From positions 4,317,855 through 4,381,854 of the forward strand of contig NC_134030.1 in the NCBI RefSeq assembly GCF_964204645.1: a DNA stretch of 64,000 nucleotides. The letters run 5' to 3'. Made by a program: the position numbers and the translations under genes. Below, in pieces: positions 28,547 through 41,100 of this stretch; the first letter of the stretch is position 1, and the number at the start of each line of letters is the position of its first letter. The DNA is from Tubulanus polymorphus (taxonomy: Eukaryota; Nemertea; Palaeonemertea; Tubulaniformes; Tubulanidae). Below the pieces are notes generated by a model. That model ran no database searches. It saw only the letters and a list, made by a program, of their open reading frames with translations, and had not been told where the DNA came from.

Positions 28547-31500
28547 ATGGCGTCAACAGAAGCTGGTTCTGATGATTCCCTCTACCCGATCGCGGTGTTA
28601 ATTGATGAATTGCGGAATGAAGATGTTCAAGTAAGTTGATCTATCGCAAGTGCTCGTTTTAAAGCTCGTTCTGGCGAAGTAACGTAGCGTATCACCGCCT
28701 AGAACAGCTGTAATCAGTGTTTCGATTGAAAAATTACGCACTTGTCTTTCATTTTCACCTCTCTCGCGTCCTTGTCGATCTCGCTACGTTCCTCATTCCA
28801 CGGGATGGCACTGGACAGTCAAAAGAAACAATTTTTTTTTCCAATTTCGTTGCAGCTGAGATTGAACAGTATCAAGAAGCTGTCAACTATAGCATTAGCC
28901 CTGGGAGTGGAGAGATCACGCACTGAACTCATTCCATTTCTAACTGGTAAGGCATTTCTGTTTTTTTTTGTGATCTGTTGAATTAGGTTTGGCTGATATG
29001 TAGACTTGCCAGCTCTCATGATAGTGTTAATATAACAAGCAAAAAACCTGTGAAAATCATATTTTTTTAGCCCAGGCACTACAGAGCTTTGTGTTTGAAT
29101 TTAATACATTTTCGCGATTTATTGAGTGATGCATTTATGTTTTCAACTAACAAAGCTAGTTCATCATATCCATGCATATAGCTACTATCAAGATACATAC
29201 AGTAACCATTGACCTTTCTTGTTTTAGCTATTCATAAAGATTGATTGAGTTTGTTCTACTTTACCTCTCTTGACAAATGATAGTCTAACCGCAAAGTTCC
29301 ACAATTCTAGGAATATTGTGCTTTATGCATTATCAATGTTATTATTTTTTTAATTCTCCGATATTCAGATACAATCTATGATGAAGATGAAGTGCTTTTG
29401 GCCTTGGCCGAACAACTCGGACAGTTCACGCCGCTGATCGGAGGACCTGAATATGTTCACTGCCTTCTCGTTAGTATTATTCTTGATTTCGAATCACCAA
29501 ATCTGTGAATTTCAGGGTTTGTACTAGTCAGTAGAAATTTGGATTAGTATTTCTCTAGGCTTGGAAAATTATGAACCACAGAATATGAAACACTGCAAAT
29601 AGTACGGCGAACCCTGGGATTGATTTAGTTTTAGGGGGTTGTGAGCTGCCTGGTCTTATAATGATTTATTTTCTAGCCACCGTTGGAAAGTTTGGCTATA
29701 GTTGAAGAGACAGTCGTGCGCGATAAAGCCGTCGAATCATTACGGATCATCGCCGGACAGCATTCTCAGAGCGATCTCGAGACCCACGTCGTTCCGTTGA
29801 TTAAACGATTATCGAGTGGAGATTGGTTCACGTCGAGGACATCTGCTTGCGGACTTTATTCCGTCACTTATCCCAACGTTTCCTCAACTCTGAAAGCAGA
29901 ACTCAGACAGTAAGTAACGCGCACACACAGAGTGTGACATTACTTTGAATTTCAGATGAACTTGGGTCTTTCTTTCTAGGGTCCTCTTAACAGCATTTTC
30001 ATGATTGGTAGACTGATATTAATCTCATTATTTCAGAGCTGATGAGCAAAACCAACAGTTGATGATTTAACAAATTATCAAGTCATCATCTGTGGGTTTG
30101 CTCAGATTTTCATATTGAACATGATATAAGTCAGGGAATTAAGAGAGTCTGAGAGTCTTGGAATTTTTTGTGAAAAACCAGGGAAAAGTCCTGGAAATTT
30201 GTTGAGATTGCTAGATCGCTCGTAAAATCGGACAGTTTCCTTGTATGTTTTATGAAATCGACAACTTTAATTAATTGGATTCTAAGTAGATCAAGTTAGG
30301 GAAATGACGCGCACGTCAGGGAATAGCCAGGGAAAACCAAGTCAAATAAAGCAAGCAACCCTGATGAATAGATTGTTCACAATTACGTTTCATGTTTTCT
30401 TGTTTTAATCAGGATGTTTCATACTCTGTGCGGAGATGATACGCCGATGGTTCGTCGCGCCGCTGCTGATCGACTCGGAGAACTCGCTAAAGTCGTTGAA
30501 CCCGAATATCTCAAGTCGGATATCGTGCCATTATTCGCTTCGTTGTCGCAGGATGAACAGGTAATAGAAATACTCCTATCACAATGAGGGGCTCTCTGTG
30601 CTGTATTTGCTATCCGACTAGATGGTGTGCATGACAATAGGACAACTCGGTCAAAGATTAGTTAATTTTACATTGGACTTTCTACTTGAATTCAGTTGGC
30701 GGGTGGCGCATGTAACCTCTTGGTAACAAACAGCCCCCACTGAAAATATCTTAATATGATTTTATCAGGAAATTTTTGCTCAAGGTTTATGGAAAATCAT
30801 GGACATATACATGTATCAGGATATTTTAGGATACCCTGATTTGTACGAACCCCTGGACCTACTTCCACAGTTGTGAGTTAGAGAGTAGTATCTGTATCTG
30901 TTGTTTTCATTGATGAAACCACTTCTGATATTAGCTGTCAATGGCGGAGAGTTAACTCTTCAGTGAGTAGTTAAACTGAACTGAAGATCTGAATCCTGAA
31001 GATGTTATTTCTGTTTGTTACAGGATTCAGTGCGTTTATTAGCAGTGGAAGCATGTGTGCATATAGCGTCATTGTTATCACATGATGATATTGATCAGTT
31101 GGTAATGCCGACTTTACGACAAGCGGCTGATGATAAATCGTGGAGAGTGCGATACATGGTCGCTGATAAATTCACTCAGGTTCGTCGTAATCACAATTAT
31201 CGTTTTCGCGTCTTGTCATCGGCTCGAAATATGACGTAATTTTCTTACGATTGCAGCTACAGAAGGCGGTCGGTTCTGAGATCACGAAGAACGATCTCGT
31301 CCCGGCATTCCAAGGTTTATTGAAAGATTGCGAGGCTGAGGTTCGCACCGCCGCGGCTGACAAGGTTAAAGGTGAGCCTGTCTTTCCATTTCAAGAGAAG
31401 TTGTTGGACATGTTAACCTGGGCTCGGTTTCCTTGCGCGTAGTCCTTGTATATGTATTAGTAGTGAAAGTTCATATCTTTGATAAAATCAAATTAACCTT

Positions 31501-33675
31501 CTGTGAACTACCAGTCTTCAAGTTTACTCATTTCAGTGACAACATTTTGATTTTGTGTGACATAGTAAAAAATCGATTGTTTTTGATGTTTGCAATTTTA
31601 TTGCCAGATTTCTGTATGAATCTTGACGAGGCGTCGCGTGAGGCAACTATCATGACGAGCCTGCTGCCGTGCATTAAAGATTTAGTCACTGACCCCAATC
31701 AGCATGTCAAATCAGCATTAGCCTCGGTCATCATGGGACTATCGTTGCTCCTCGGAAAAGAAAAGTAAGGAAGCCTTGACTGCAATTGATCCCGTTATTT
31801 ATTCTGAAAATGAAGTATATAATGTTCTGCCATTTATTTCAGCACTGTTGAACATCTTCTGCCAATGTTCCTCGTTATGTTAAAAGATGAATGTCCCGAA
31901 GTTCGTTTGAATATCATATCAAACCTGGACTGCGTCAATGAGGTTAGTTTCGAAACAACTGCACTGTCCTGAAACTCAAAAGAAATTACGGAGCTGTTCC
32001 TGATTTTCAGTATGTTGTCTTGAGAAATGTGTAAGATGCTAATGAAGGTCTTGCCATTATTGATTACGTTTTGATTAATTTGAATATTTTCTTTCATATC
32101 TCAATGAACAACTTGATGCTACTGATAGCGCTTTTCATAGGTCGGCAGCCCTGTAAATATTTTACTTTACCTTCTAGTTATCAATTTTTTGTTCAGGTTA
32201 TTGGAATCAAGACGCTGTCGCAAAGTTTGCTGCCGGCGATTGTCGAGTTAGCGGAAGATTCGAAATGGCGCGTACGCTTGGCGATCATTGAATACATGCC
32301 GTTGTTGGCTGGTCAGCTGGGCAAGGATTTTTTCGACGAGAAGTTGAACTCGCTGTGTATGACGTGGCTTGTTGATCACGGTATATCGATTTTACTGAAT
32401 AAAATGAGCACACAGGGTTCTTAGAGATCTAAGAAATCAGGAAATTCGGGATTTTTTTCTATGCACGGAAAATCAGGGAAATCTAGACATCTTGAAGATC
32501 AGGGAAAAGTCAGGGAATTTCGAATTTCTGTTAGTTGTTGGTGATGACTAAGGAGCAGCTTGAGAAACACTTCCCTCTCAGGATATCTATTAATCTAATC
32601 ATATTCTTGGAATCATTGGTCAAGGTTCAGGGAAATATCTCGGATATTTGGATTCCCTGATCAGTAAGAACTCTGATTTCATCACTCTTGTTTTGATAAA
32701 ACCAAAATTTCAATTTCTGGATATCTGTTTTCAGTTTACGCTATTAGAGAAGCCGCTACTTTGAATTTGAAGAAACTCGTTGAGAAATTCGGCAATGATT
32801 GGGCACTACAGCAAGCAATTCCGAAGGTTATCCTGATGTCATCGGATCATAATTATCTGCACCGATTGACCTGTTTGTTCTGTGTCAATGTAAGTTCTCA
32901 TTATATGTTTCAACTGTTATTGATAACATGATAGAAAACAGGACTCGGTTCCACAGTTGTAAGTTATGGAGTTTTAGGTCTATTAGTGCTTAAGATATGC
33001 CATGAATAACTCTTCAAAAGATTGATCGCTATAAATTGTTGTTTAGCTGTTAGCTGACGCGTGCGGCGCAGAAATGACCGTCAGAGATTTACTGCCGACC
33101 GTTCTACGAATGGCCACCGATTCTGTCGCCAACGTTCGTTTCAACGTGGCTAAAACATGTCAAAAACTCGGACCACGGTTCGATCAAAGGTGCGTATAAT
33201 AATGGTTCGACTTTTCAAAGGAATCTTTAAATAATGTAAACTATACCAGCCCCTGAGTAGAAAAATTCATTCAATGAACATTTGGTCGGTCTTGTGATAA
33301 ATATATGGATTCGGTAGCCTAAAAATTCAAAGTCGATTGATATAAACCAATTTTGACAACCTGCTCATCTGGCCTTCAGGCGCGATAGCTAATGTTGCAG
33401 TTTCCCTTCGTATTTCAAAATCTAAATACACATAATATGTATATTACAGCGTAGTTGTACAACAAATAAAACCGGTTTTGGACAAGTTATCCAAAGATCC
33501 AGATGTTGATGTTCAATATTACGCATCAGAAGCTCTAGAAGGTAAAGGCCTCTGTTGTGACTAGTTTTCATTCTATGCTCGAGTTTCGTCATGACGCATA
33601 ACCCGAAAATTACTGTAGTATTCTATTCGAATTCATGAAAATTTTATTTTTCTTACAGCTCTTAAATTAGTGTGA
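28547..33675 (+). CDS. PPP2R1A: PP2A 65-kDa scaffold (regulatory subunit A), complete, 14 exons, 591 aa
   Basis: The A subunit is the HEAT-repeat scaffold that joins the PP2A catalytic C subunit to a variable B subunit. Exons: 28547..28630, 28856..28946, 29369..29469, 29677..29909, 30413..30560, 31024..31179, 31257..31371, 31608..31764, 31843..31942, 32197..32380, 32735..32889, 33047..33189, 33450..33541, 33659..33675. They total 1776 nt in frame; human A-alpha is 589 aa. Near-identical blocks include [63 protein letters not shown] and [19 protein letters not shown], spread over about 15 HEAT repeats. The start context is CAAAATGGCG. The last coding exon is only 17 nt. It is equally close to PPP2R1A and PPP2R1B, being a probable pre-duplication single gene. 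Confidence 0.97.
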
Positions 33676-36566
33676 TATGATGGCCCTAGCGCTCATTTAA
33701 AAGGTACCTTCGAAATTCTAACCGTTGATAACCTGAAAGAGCTACATATTTGATTTAACGAGAAATTATTCTGTTATATTTCCAGCTTGCTTGTGATGTT
33801 GCTTTTTGATGGCGAATAAATGATCCCGATAATTCAGCCCTCTAAGATAATCTTTGCGCACGTAATTTTGCCGTAAGACTAATACACAGAGACATCCGAT
33901 GTATCTAGAATTCACTTCATTCATGGAATGTATTGTTAAATCAGTTTTAAATACTTTCAAGGACTGCCATGCCAGTATAAATATGAATTAATAGCAAGAA
34001 TTGTCTTGAAGGAATCTGTTTTTGTACCGCTACAGTAGACTCCGCCTTACTTGGTCAACTCGGAAAACCGCTCAAGTCGGGGAATTTTCCAAAAATGTTG
34101 ATTGGAAAACCTATTTCTTTTCACACTGATTCTCAACTCGGTGAAATATTTCAGTCGGAACGGTACCGAGAAAGGTGCAGTTTACTGTATATACGCGTAC
34201 GTACGGTATATGATGGAAGAAGTGATTGTATGAATTAAGTGTCAGTGATGAGAAATTTTATACCCATGACTATGAGGATGTATCTAGTGTTCTATAGTAG
34301 AGGAGCGACGTATATACAAATATATATAACTTGCGTATAGTAAATTTAGATAATTGATGAATCTAGAAATGATTTCACCGAAAATACGTAATACGTATAC
34401 ACGTCATGAACTGATTATTCATTGATTTAAACAAGAAATGTTAGTTTTTTCGTCGCTTTCAATAATGTAAGAATGATAAAGACTTGTTTTTATCGCTGGA
34501 CTGAGTTTCTTAGCTGAAAAGTATTCGATTAATTGGCGTCCATTTATTCAGATTTGACGGATAAGAGTTTATAGAACGATAGCTTGAAGAGCGTGATAAA
34601 GTGCTAAGCAGTGGTAATCGTAGAGCATTTAATGATAATTTTGCCTGAGAAATTATATAGACAAATTTAATGCGGTATTCTGCACTTCAGAAATCTTAAT
34701 TTCTGACCTATACGGATGTCTCACGTTCGTGCTATTATTGTTCAAATGCTCTCACTCGTTATTTTCAGTTTTTATGATTATTGATTCTTGGTTTTAACTC
34801 TTGTTTGTTAGTTGAATTTTTATTGCTATGAACATAACGAATCTGATTGAGTCGTAATGGAAAATCTCTAGCCATTGTCCTTTGCCTTCGAATTCTTCAA
34901 ATGTACATAGACTATTCGAAGCTTCGATTCGTGCGATTTTGCCGTGAAATTATTTGCAATATATCAAAAATCACCTCGTAGAAAACGTAGTAGAACTTGT
35001 TTTATGTAGATGATGTCTGCGTTCAGATGCAAGTTGAGGGAGATTCTTCGAAAGGATAATCTCTATTAATATGATCTGGACTAGCAGAACGGTCGCGTTT
35101 ATGCTATCTTACTTTCTACTGTACATTCCCAGCTATTATCTTTATATACAAAACCGTATTTATGAATAATACATGTATTTGAAATTAGATTTTTCGGAGG
35201 TGTATGTTCGCCTAAGGTATTATTAGTATAATCTACTGATTGCACAACAATATTGAATGTAAAATTCATAGCCTGTTCTATAAATAATTATATGATTGGT
35301 GTACTGCATCAGCGTAACGGTGAATTGCTATTTGTAAAAGTAAGCTGTCGGTATTTGTTGTCAGTGATGTATTTCTTCACAATCGCCAAACGTGATTTAG
35401 CTATTTCTCTCGCCGCTATGATGTGCTGTGTTCGGTTTGAATACTTTGTAAATTATATCACTTGTAAATATTCCTTTCAAAACATCGATGATATTTGACC
35501 AGTTAAATTCTAATTTCAAGCTATGTCGATTTTTAAATCAAATGTAAGAGGGATTTCACTGAAATTTCAAAAAAAAAAGCTTCATGAAAGTTGTTTCAAA
35601 AAGGGATTCACTACAAAAATTACGGTGAAAGATATTTCCTTCTAAGCTTTGATCAGAAATATTTCCCTGAGCAGAGACTATATAAGTTCGCCAGTATTTT
35701 GAGGCCAGTTCTGTGGTAATTTTTTAACCTGCTGGTTGATTCTAAATACTTCAACGCTTAGTAATTGCTAAGATATTCCCTATTCTCAATACTTACTAGA
35801 ATCATGAACAGGGGCGGATTTAGATCGTCGCTGCAGATGCTTGAGCGACAATCAGATATTTCTGAACTTTTTTAAATGACACTATTTTGCAACTGCAAAA
35901 ATAATTGTCTTGGAATGGAATGCCATAAAATGCTCTTAAAATTGCAAATCTTCATGGTGTAGGACCCCTCACCCTCCAGCACCTAGACATGACCTAGGAT
36001 TGACCTCTGAATCCACCCCTGATGAATGATGCCCCACTGAAAATGTTCCAATCGTCTGTATTTAGGAGAAAAGCATTTTTCAATTCTCTTAATCTCATAT
36101 TTCTTGCATTCTAATGAAAACTTTACGAATTTTACCCAAGATAAATCTTTATATGTACATGAAATGTACTACATTTTAAATGATTGTTTTATCCGATGAT
36201 TTTATTACCGCGTCATCTGTCTCAGAAACTGCTTTACACGACTAGATGTGTATTTTGTTTTATTGTGCCAAAACCTGTTATGAAATTCTGTTAATATCGA
36301 GAGCATCTCCCTTGTAAAGAATTAAGAGGGATACAGGTCCCACTAATAATTCAATAGTCGACTTATATAGGAATATTTTTGCTAATAAACGTATCAAATT
36401 TAATTTGCGTCATTAAAAAACTTGGACGATGTTTCTGTGCTTTAGTGTATTTTACTATCGGTACCAGCTTCTTCAATATATTATATTTTGTATTGCTACA
36501 GATTGTAAATGACATCTATGAAAGGATGGTGTTTTATTTTCAAAAAATTTATGCTGTTTCAATAAA
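33676..36566 (+). other. Putative long 3' UTR of PP2A-A with poly(A) signal at 36561..36566
   Basis: No gene or recognisable repeat array interrupts about 2.9 kb after the PP2A-A stop. AATAAA occurs at 33816..33821 and, in a better setting before a T-rich stretch, at 36561..36566. The far end of the transcript is an inference. Confidence 0.35.
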
Positions 36567-37566
36567 AACGAATCTGTATTTGAAATTCTTTTTTTGTTGT
36601 TTGTTTTCGCGCAGAACATCACTGCGTTTTAAGTTAATTCTTACATGAACGTTGAAATCTCAAGGCCAGAAAACCAAAAAATGCCACCAGATCGGGTATT
36701 AGTACATCTTACTGGAGGAGGTAGGGATTGATGATGTACAAGATTAAGCTGTGTGAGGATTGATGCCCAGTTTTGCCGACACAGTTCGAGTGTAGAATTT
36801 GTTCTCAATAGCAGTACTTCAAATAATTAAATATGCATTAACGAAAGATTTAATTTCAAAAATTCCATTTGTTGATTTTATAAATCGCGTATTATTACAA
36901 TATTTACAACAATATTCGCTTAATCTTAATTCTTAAAGTCGCTTTCAAGCCAGTTACCTCTCCTTTAACAAATTATTCATGGCAACTGAGAATAAATATT
37001 AAGAGAATGAACATTTATGATTCGAAAAGTACAAGACATGAAATATAAGTAAGTAAAACATTACTCAGCACATTCACAATAACAACAAGTCAAAACCACG
37101 CAAATGTGAAAATTGGGCTCATCATTATTTCACTAACAGATGCAATTTTCTTATGCACACAGGAATTAGAGCGAAAATCCATAAAATAACAGGCTTTCCA
37201 AAGTCACCTGGGGCCAGCTACGTAGTCATGGCTTAGATTTAAAACCAGTCTAGGACAAACTTAGTCAATCTAACAACCTCAGACTACCAGGTAGTCTATA
37301 GATCTAAGACCACTTTTGAACTGGGGTAAGACTGAAACTGGGCCCTGAATAGTAGCACATTTTAAGTATGAATTTTCGGGCAACAGTGATATAGATCATA
37401 ATACAAATTCCCTGAATTTTTCATTGTAAATGTAATTGTTTCCATGATACAAAAGCTTCAGTTGATCAGATTCAGAAATTGTTTCAATCAAATGTCCAGA
37501 AAAAGTTCCACAATCAGCGAGACGTGTGCACACAAAATATCTCATCTTGATGCGTAACAGGAAAAA
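36567..37566. other. Gap between PP2A-A and REXO2 3' ends
   Basis: AT-rich sequence with no recognised gene. It presumably contains the minus-strand REXO2 3' UTR; I found no clean minus-strand AATAAA. Confidence 0.35.
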
Positions 37567-39383
37567 TTAGCCAGATTTTTCATCGAAGCTATTTTGCGGA
37601 TTGTAAGGTTTGAATATGGCTTGTCGATAGTAATTCAGTTCCTTAATGCTCTCTCTGATATCCTGCATTGCTCGGTGCGCCATACTTTTTCTCGGGGTGC
37701 GTTCATATTCATCAGGATACCAGCGTCTGAAATATAAAACCCGAAACTATATCTAACGGCTACATAAGTTGCGAAGGAGAAAGTCCACCAAAAACATTTT
37801 AAACATAAACAAAATGAATTAGTTATTCTGAAACTAGTGATTCACCCCAGAATTTCATAGATCAATTTGATTTAACAAATTTATTATACCCCCGGTAGTC
37901 AATCACGCTTTGTTCGGATCATTTGGGACTATAGAAATTCATCCAATTTATCAGAAATCCAGATTAAATATACTTTTAGGAGGAGTTAAATAAATAATCC
38001 AATAGGGTTAGTCTTGGGAAACCAAGATCCAAGCGACGTAAAACCAAACAAACAAAACAAACAAACAACTATAGGCTACACATGATATGGGTATTATTTT
38101 CTACTGGTTTAAGATACTCACTTGCAAAGTTCTTTGATAGTGCTGACATCTATGATACGATAATGAAGATGATTCATGAATTGCGGCATGTATTTATCGA
38201 GGAATCGTTTATCGGCGTGAACTGAATTTCCGGCTAACGGACACTTTCCACGCGGTGTGTGTAGTCTGATGAATGAAAGCATTTCTATTTCAGCTTGTTG
38301 AAGAGAGATCTTACTTTTACGCACGGCGTCTGTCAATCCAGACTGAAATAAAGGAACGCATAAACAAATTATTTGAATTCAGGGATTGTTTAATTTTCTA
38401 ATTTCAATTTGGGACCCAGAATCCAGTTCCCCAGTTAGGCCTTTCGTGAGCACTCTTCAGTGAAAAGTTCGTTATGAATGAGTCTTAACAGTGGAGCTGG
38501 ATGATTGACTTTACGTACCTCACCATGATGCTCCTTACACCAATCATTCATGCGATCTAACACTGAATCTGGTTGATTAATGATCAAATTTGGTCCCTAC
38601 AATTGACAAAATTCATCAACTCTAGGATCAATAATAATCTGGTCTAGGCCTATAACAAACAGAATTCACTCAGTTCGTTTAGTTAGTGAATTCTTACCTC
38701 AGCGATTACTTCCATATCAGGATTCGTGATGAGACAAGCCATTTCAATGATGTGGTCAGTGTCCACATCCAATCCGGTCATCTGAAATTAAAAAAAAGGT
38801 CAAATGAAACGCAATCTAACTATAATTACCATTTCAATTTATTATAATAATAATGTGGCATTTAGGCCTACGTACTACAGTGAAATAATACATGGTGCAG
38901 CAATATCATTGTCACAGTCCACAGAATCAAAACTGAATTGGTTTTAATAAGTAGGCTTTCAGTATTGAATTATTCAGGGTTTCGTACACCACAGGTTTCT
39001 TCGCAGTCTTATTTTCAATTCCCCATACCCAGATTATAAATTCTCAATACCCCTAAGTTACACGTCGCCAACCTAGAACAGGCAACATAGGCCCATTTAA
39101 AGTAAATACGTACGTAGTAAGTGCCAATTATCAATACCGTCTTTGGGAGACAAGTTTTTACAAATGCATTTGATTTGTATTGAATTCTAAGAAAAATGTA
39201 ATTTCGTCTCAATAAGCCGGCATGTCAGCCATTGATACATACCTCTAAATCAACCCATACCACTCTCTCGGTGTCTGGAACATTTCCAATGCAAAACTTT
39301 CTTTTCTTAACAACGGACATCGTTCGATAAAGGGCAAATTTTAAAATTTCCCGGAAATTTCTTCGCGGAACCAGGAAATGCAT
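37567..39383 (-). CDS. REXO2: Oligoribonuclease (REXO2), complete, 5 exons, 227 aa, two in-frame starts
   Basis: A 3'-5' exoribonuclease that finishes off 2-5-nt RNAs (nanoRNAs), mitochondrial and cytosolic in animals. Exons: 39243..39383, 38698..38781, 38519..38596, 38122..38342, 37567..37726, total 684 nt in frame. The DEDDh motifs are present: VWVDLEMTGLD (Asp and Glu), then the Asp of [18 protein letters not shown], then His and Asp of AHRAMQDI. The usual HRALDD reads HRAMQD here, keeping the catalytic His and last Asp. The first Met (39381..39383) opens a basic, acid-poor stretch, [20 protein letters not shown], typical of a mitochondrial presequence. A second in-frame Met (39318..39320) 21 codons on would give a cytosolic form. 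Human REXO2 is 237 aa with a similar arrangement. Confidence 0.96.
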
Positions 39384-40145
39384 GCGGGCGTCTATTTCGC
39401 AACCGTCAGATCCAGAATGTCAAATATTAGAAATAACATCCATTCACAAAAATCATTTGATTAAAAACAGAAAAGCATCTTGAAATGTATGCTAGTAACG
39501 TGCGAGAACTATCAATTAATTCATGAAATGATATTTGATAATTATGAAACTAAATTTGATGGCAGCACCGTATAGTCCCCTCGGACAACAGCAGAATTTT
39601 TCAAACTAATAACAATATCAACAATATTGCTAAAATTAGTATATCCATAGTGTAAAAACTTTTTTAAAATGAATTATTTATCAAATGTAATAATTTATTT
39701 TTATGGCCTTATTAAAGTTCCACGATTGATCTGACAGTTTCGAGTGGTTAATGAGTGTTTCAAGTGCTTACAACGATGCTTATTACTTCGTGGTACATGG
39801 TGGTTTAAAAAAAAATTTCATAATAATACGCTCACCGCGTGGGCTTCGTAGAAAGACCACTGCCTGTGGCCTTCCCAAATTTTAATTGTCCTGTCCGATT
39901 TGGTTTCGTCCAATTGAGAGACTGCCTTTTCCAGTTAGGGCATTTTTGGATCACATAACTCAGGAAATGACTTACGCTTTTGGGCCCATTCGTCGGTTCC
40001 ACATGTTTCATTTGAGCTATAGACCTAAATGGTGACACCATGATGGTCAGAAACTGACCAATTGAGATATCCCCGAGTCTGACCACTTGACTTCGAATTT
40101 CGGAAATTTTTCAAGTCATGTCTGTTTTCAAACTACTGAAGAATC
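39384..40145. other. REXO2 upstream region, no recognised gene
   Basis: AT-rich sequence. No TATA box or other firm promoter element was recognised upstream of the REXO2 start. Confidence 0.35.
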
Positions 40146-40380
40146 ATTGCAAATTCATAAACTGACCATCACTGACCACCACTGACAAATTCAAACTCCT
40201 TGAATTTGAAAACTATATACCGCGTTATGGTGTCAAACTAGAAATGATTCGCCATAAATATTGAGAATTCATAAATTGACCATCACTGACCACCACTGAC
40301 GAATTCATGCTTCACGAATATGAGAACGATATACATGTACCACGTTACGGTGGTGTCAAACTAGAAAGGATTCGCCATCA
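40146..40380 (+). repeat. Two tandem copies of a ~118-bp repeat
   Basis: The block beginning AATTCATAAACTGACCATCA, containing CACTGACCACCACTGAC and ending CTAGAAATGATTCGCCAT, is duplicated head to tail with small differences (about 40154 and 40269). Confidence 0.75.
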
Positions 40381-41100
40381 GGACACCCCTGTACATCCTC
40401 TATATATTCAGCATCAGGACCACTCTGAATCAGCATCAGTAATTACTGGGTTCGACCCCGGTACATCCTCCATTAAGCATCAGGGCCACTCGTTCAAACC
40501 CAGTAATTGCTGATACTGATTCAGAGTGGTCCTGATGCTGAATGGAGGATGTACAGGGGTGTCCCGGGTTCGAACCCAGTAATTACTGATGCTGATTCAG
40601 AGTGGTCCTGATGCTGAATATATAGAGGATGTACAGGGGTGTCCTGAATCTGTTATCAGTTATTACTTTTGTTAAGATATCAACATTTTACCGTACGGTG
40701 CTGTCTCTATGCTCATCGTTAGCGGGATTTTTATACACTAACGTTAGTCAACTCTGGCAAGCTAAGGTCACGGACTATAACTGGACAGCACGTCGATTGC
40801 CAGAGCTGACTTTAGTTAGTGTATGAAAATCCCGCTAACGATGAGCATAGCGGCAGCACTGTACGGTCTGGACACCCCTGTACATCCTTTATTCAACATC
40901 AGGACAACTCTGAATCAGTATCAGTAATTACTGGGTTTGAACCCAGGACACCCCTGTACATCCTCTATTCAGCATCAGTACCACTCTGAACCAGTATCAT
41001 TAATTACTGGGTTCGAACCTGGGACACCCCTGTTCATCCTTTATCCATCACGACCACTCTGAACCAGTATCAGTAATAACTGGGTTCGAACCTTAGAGAC
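40372..41100. repeat. Nested palindromic repeat cluster built on a ~75-bp unit
   Basis: A unit running from GACACCCCTGTACATCCTCT through CAGCATCAGGACCACTCTGA to ACTGGGTTCGAACCCAG occurs forward at about 40380..40460, inverted at about 40490..40645, and forward three times at 40868..41095. ACTGGGTTCGAACCCAGT is a perfect 18-bp palindrome that also contains a Pol III B-box core. Several arms can pair, so the whole can form a branched cruciform. Confidence 0.75.
40692..40868. mobile_element. Hairpin element with ~70-bp inverted ends
   Basis: ACCGTACGGTGCTG followed by ATGCTCATCGTTAGCGGGAT is mirrored by ATCCCGCTAACGATGAGCAT and GCACTGTACGGT. The pairing extends inward through GTCAACTCTGGCAAGC and GCCAGAGCTGAC. 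It sits exactly between opposite-facing copies of the 75-bp unit. It could be a small MITE, with no target duplication identified. Confidence 0.6.
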
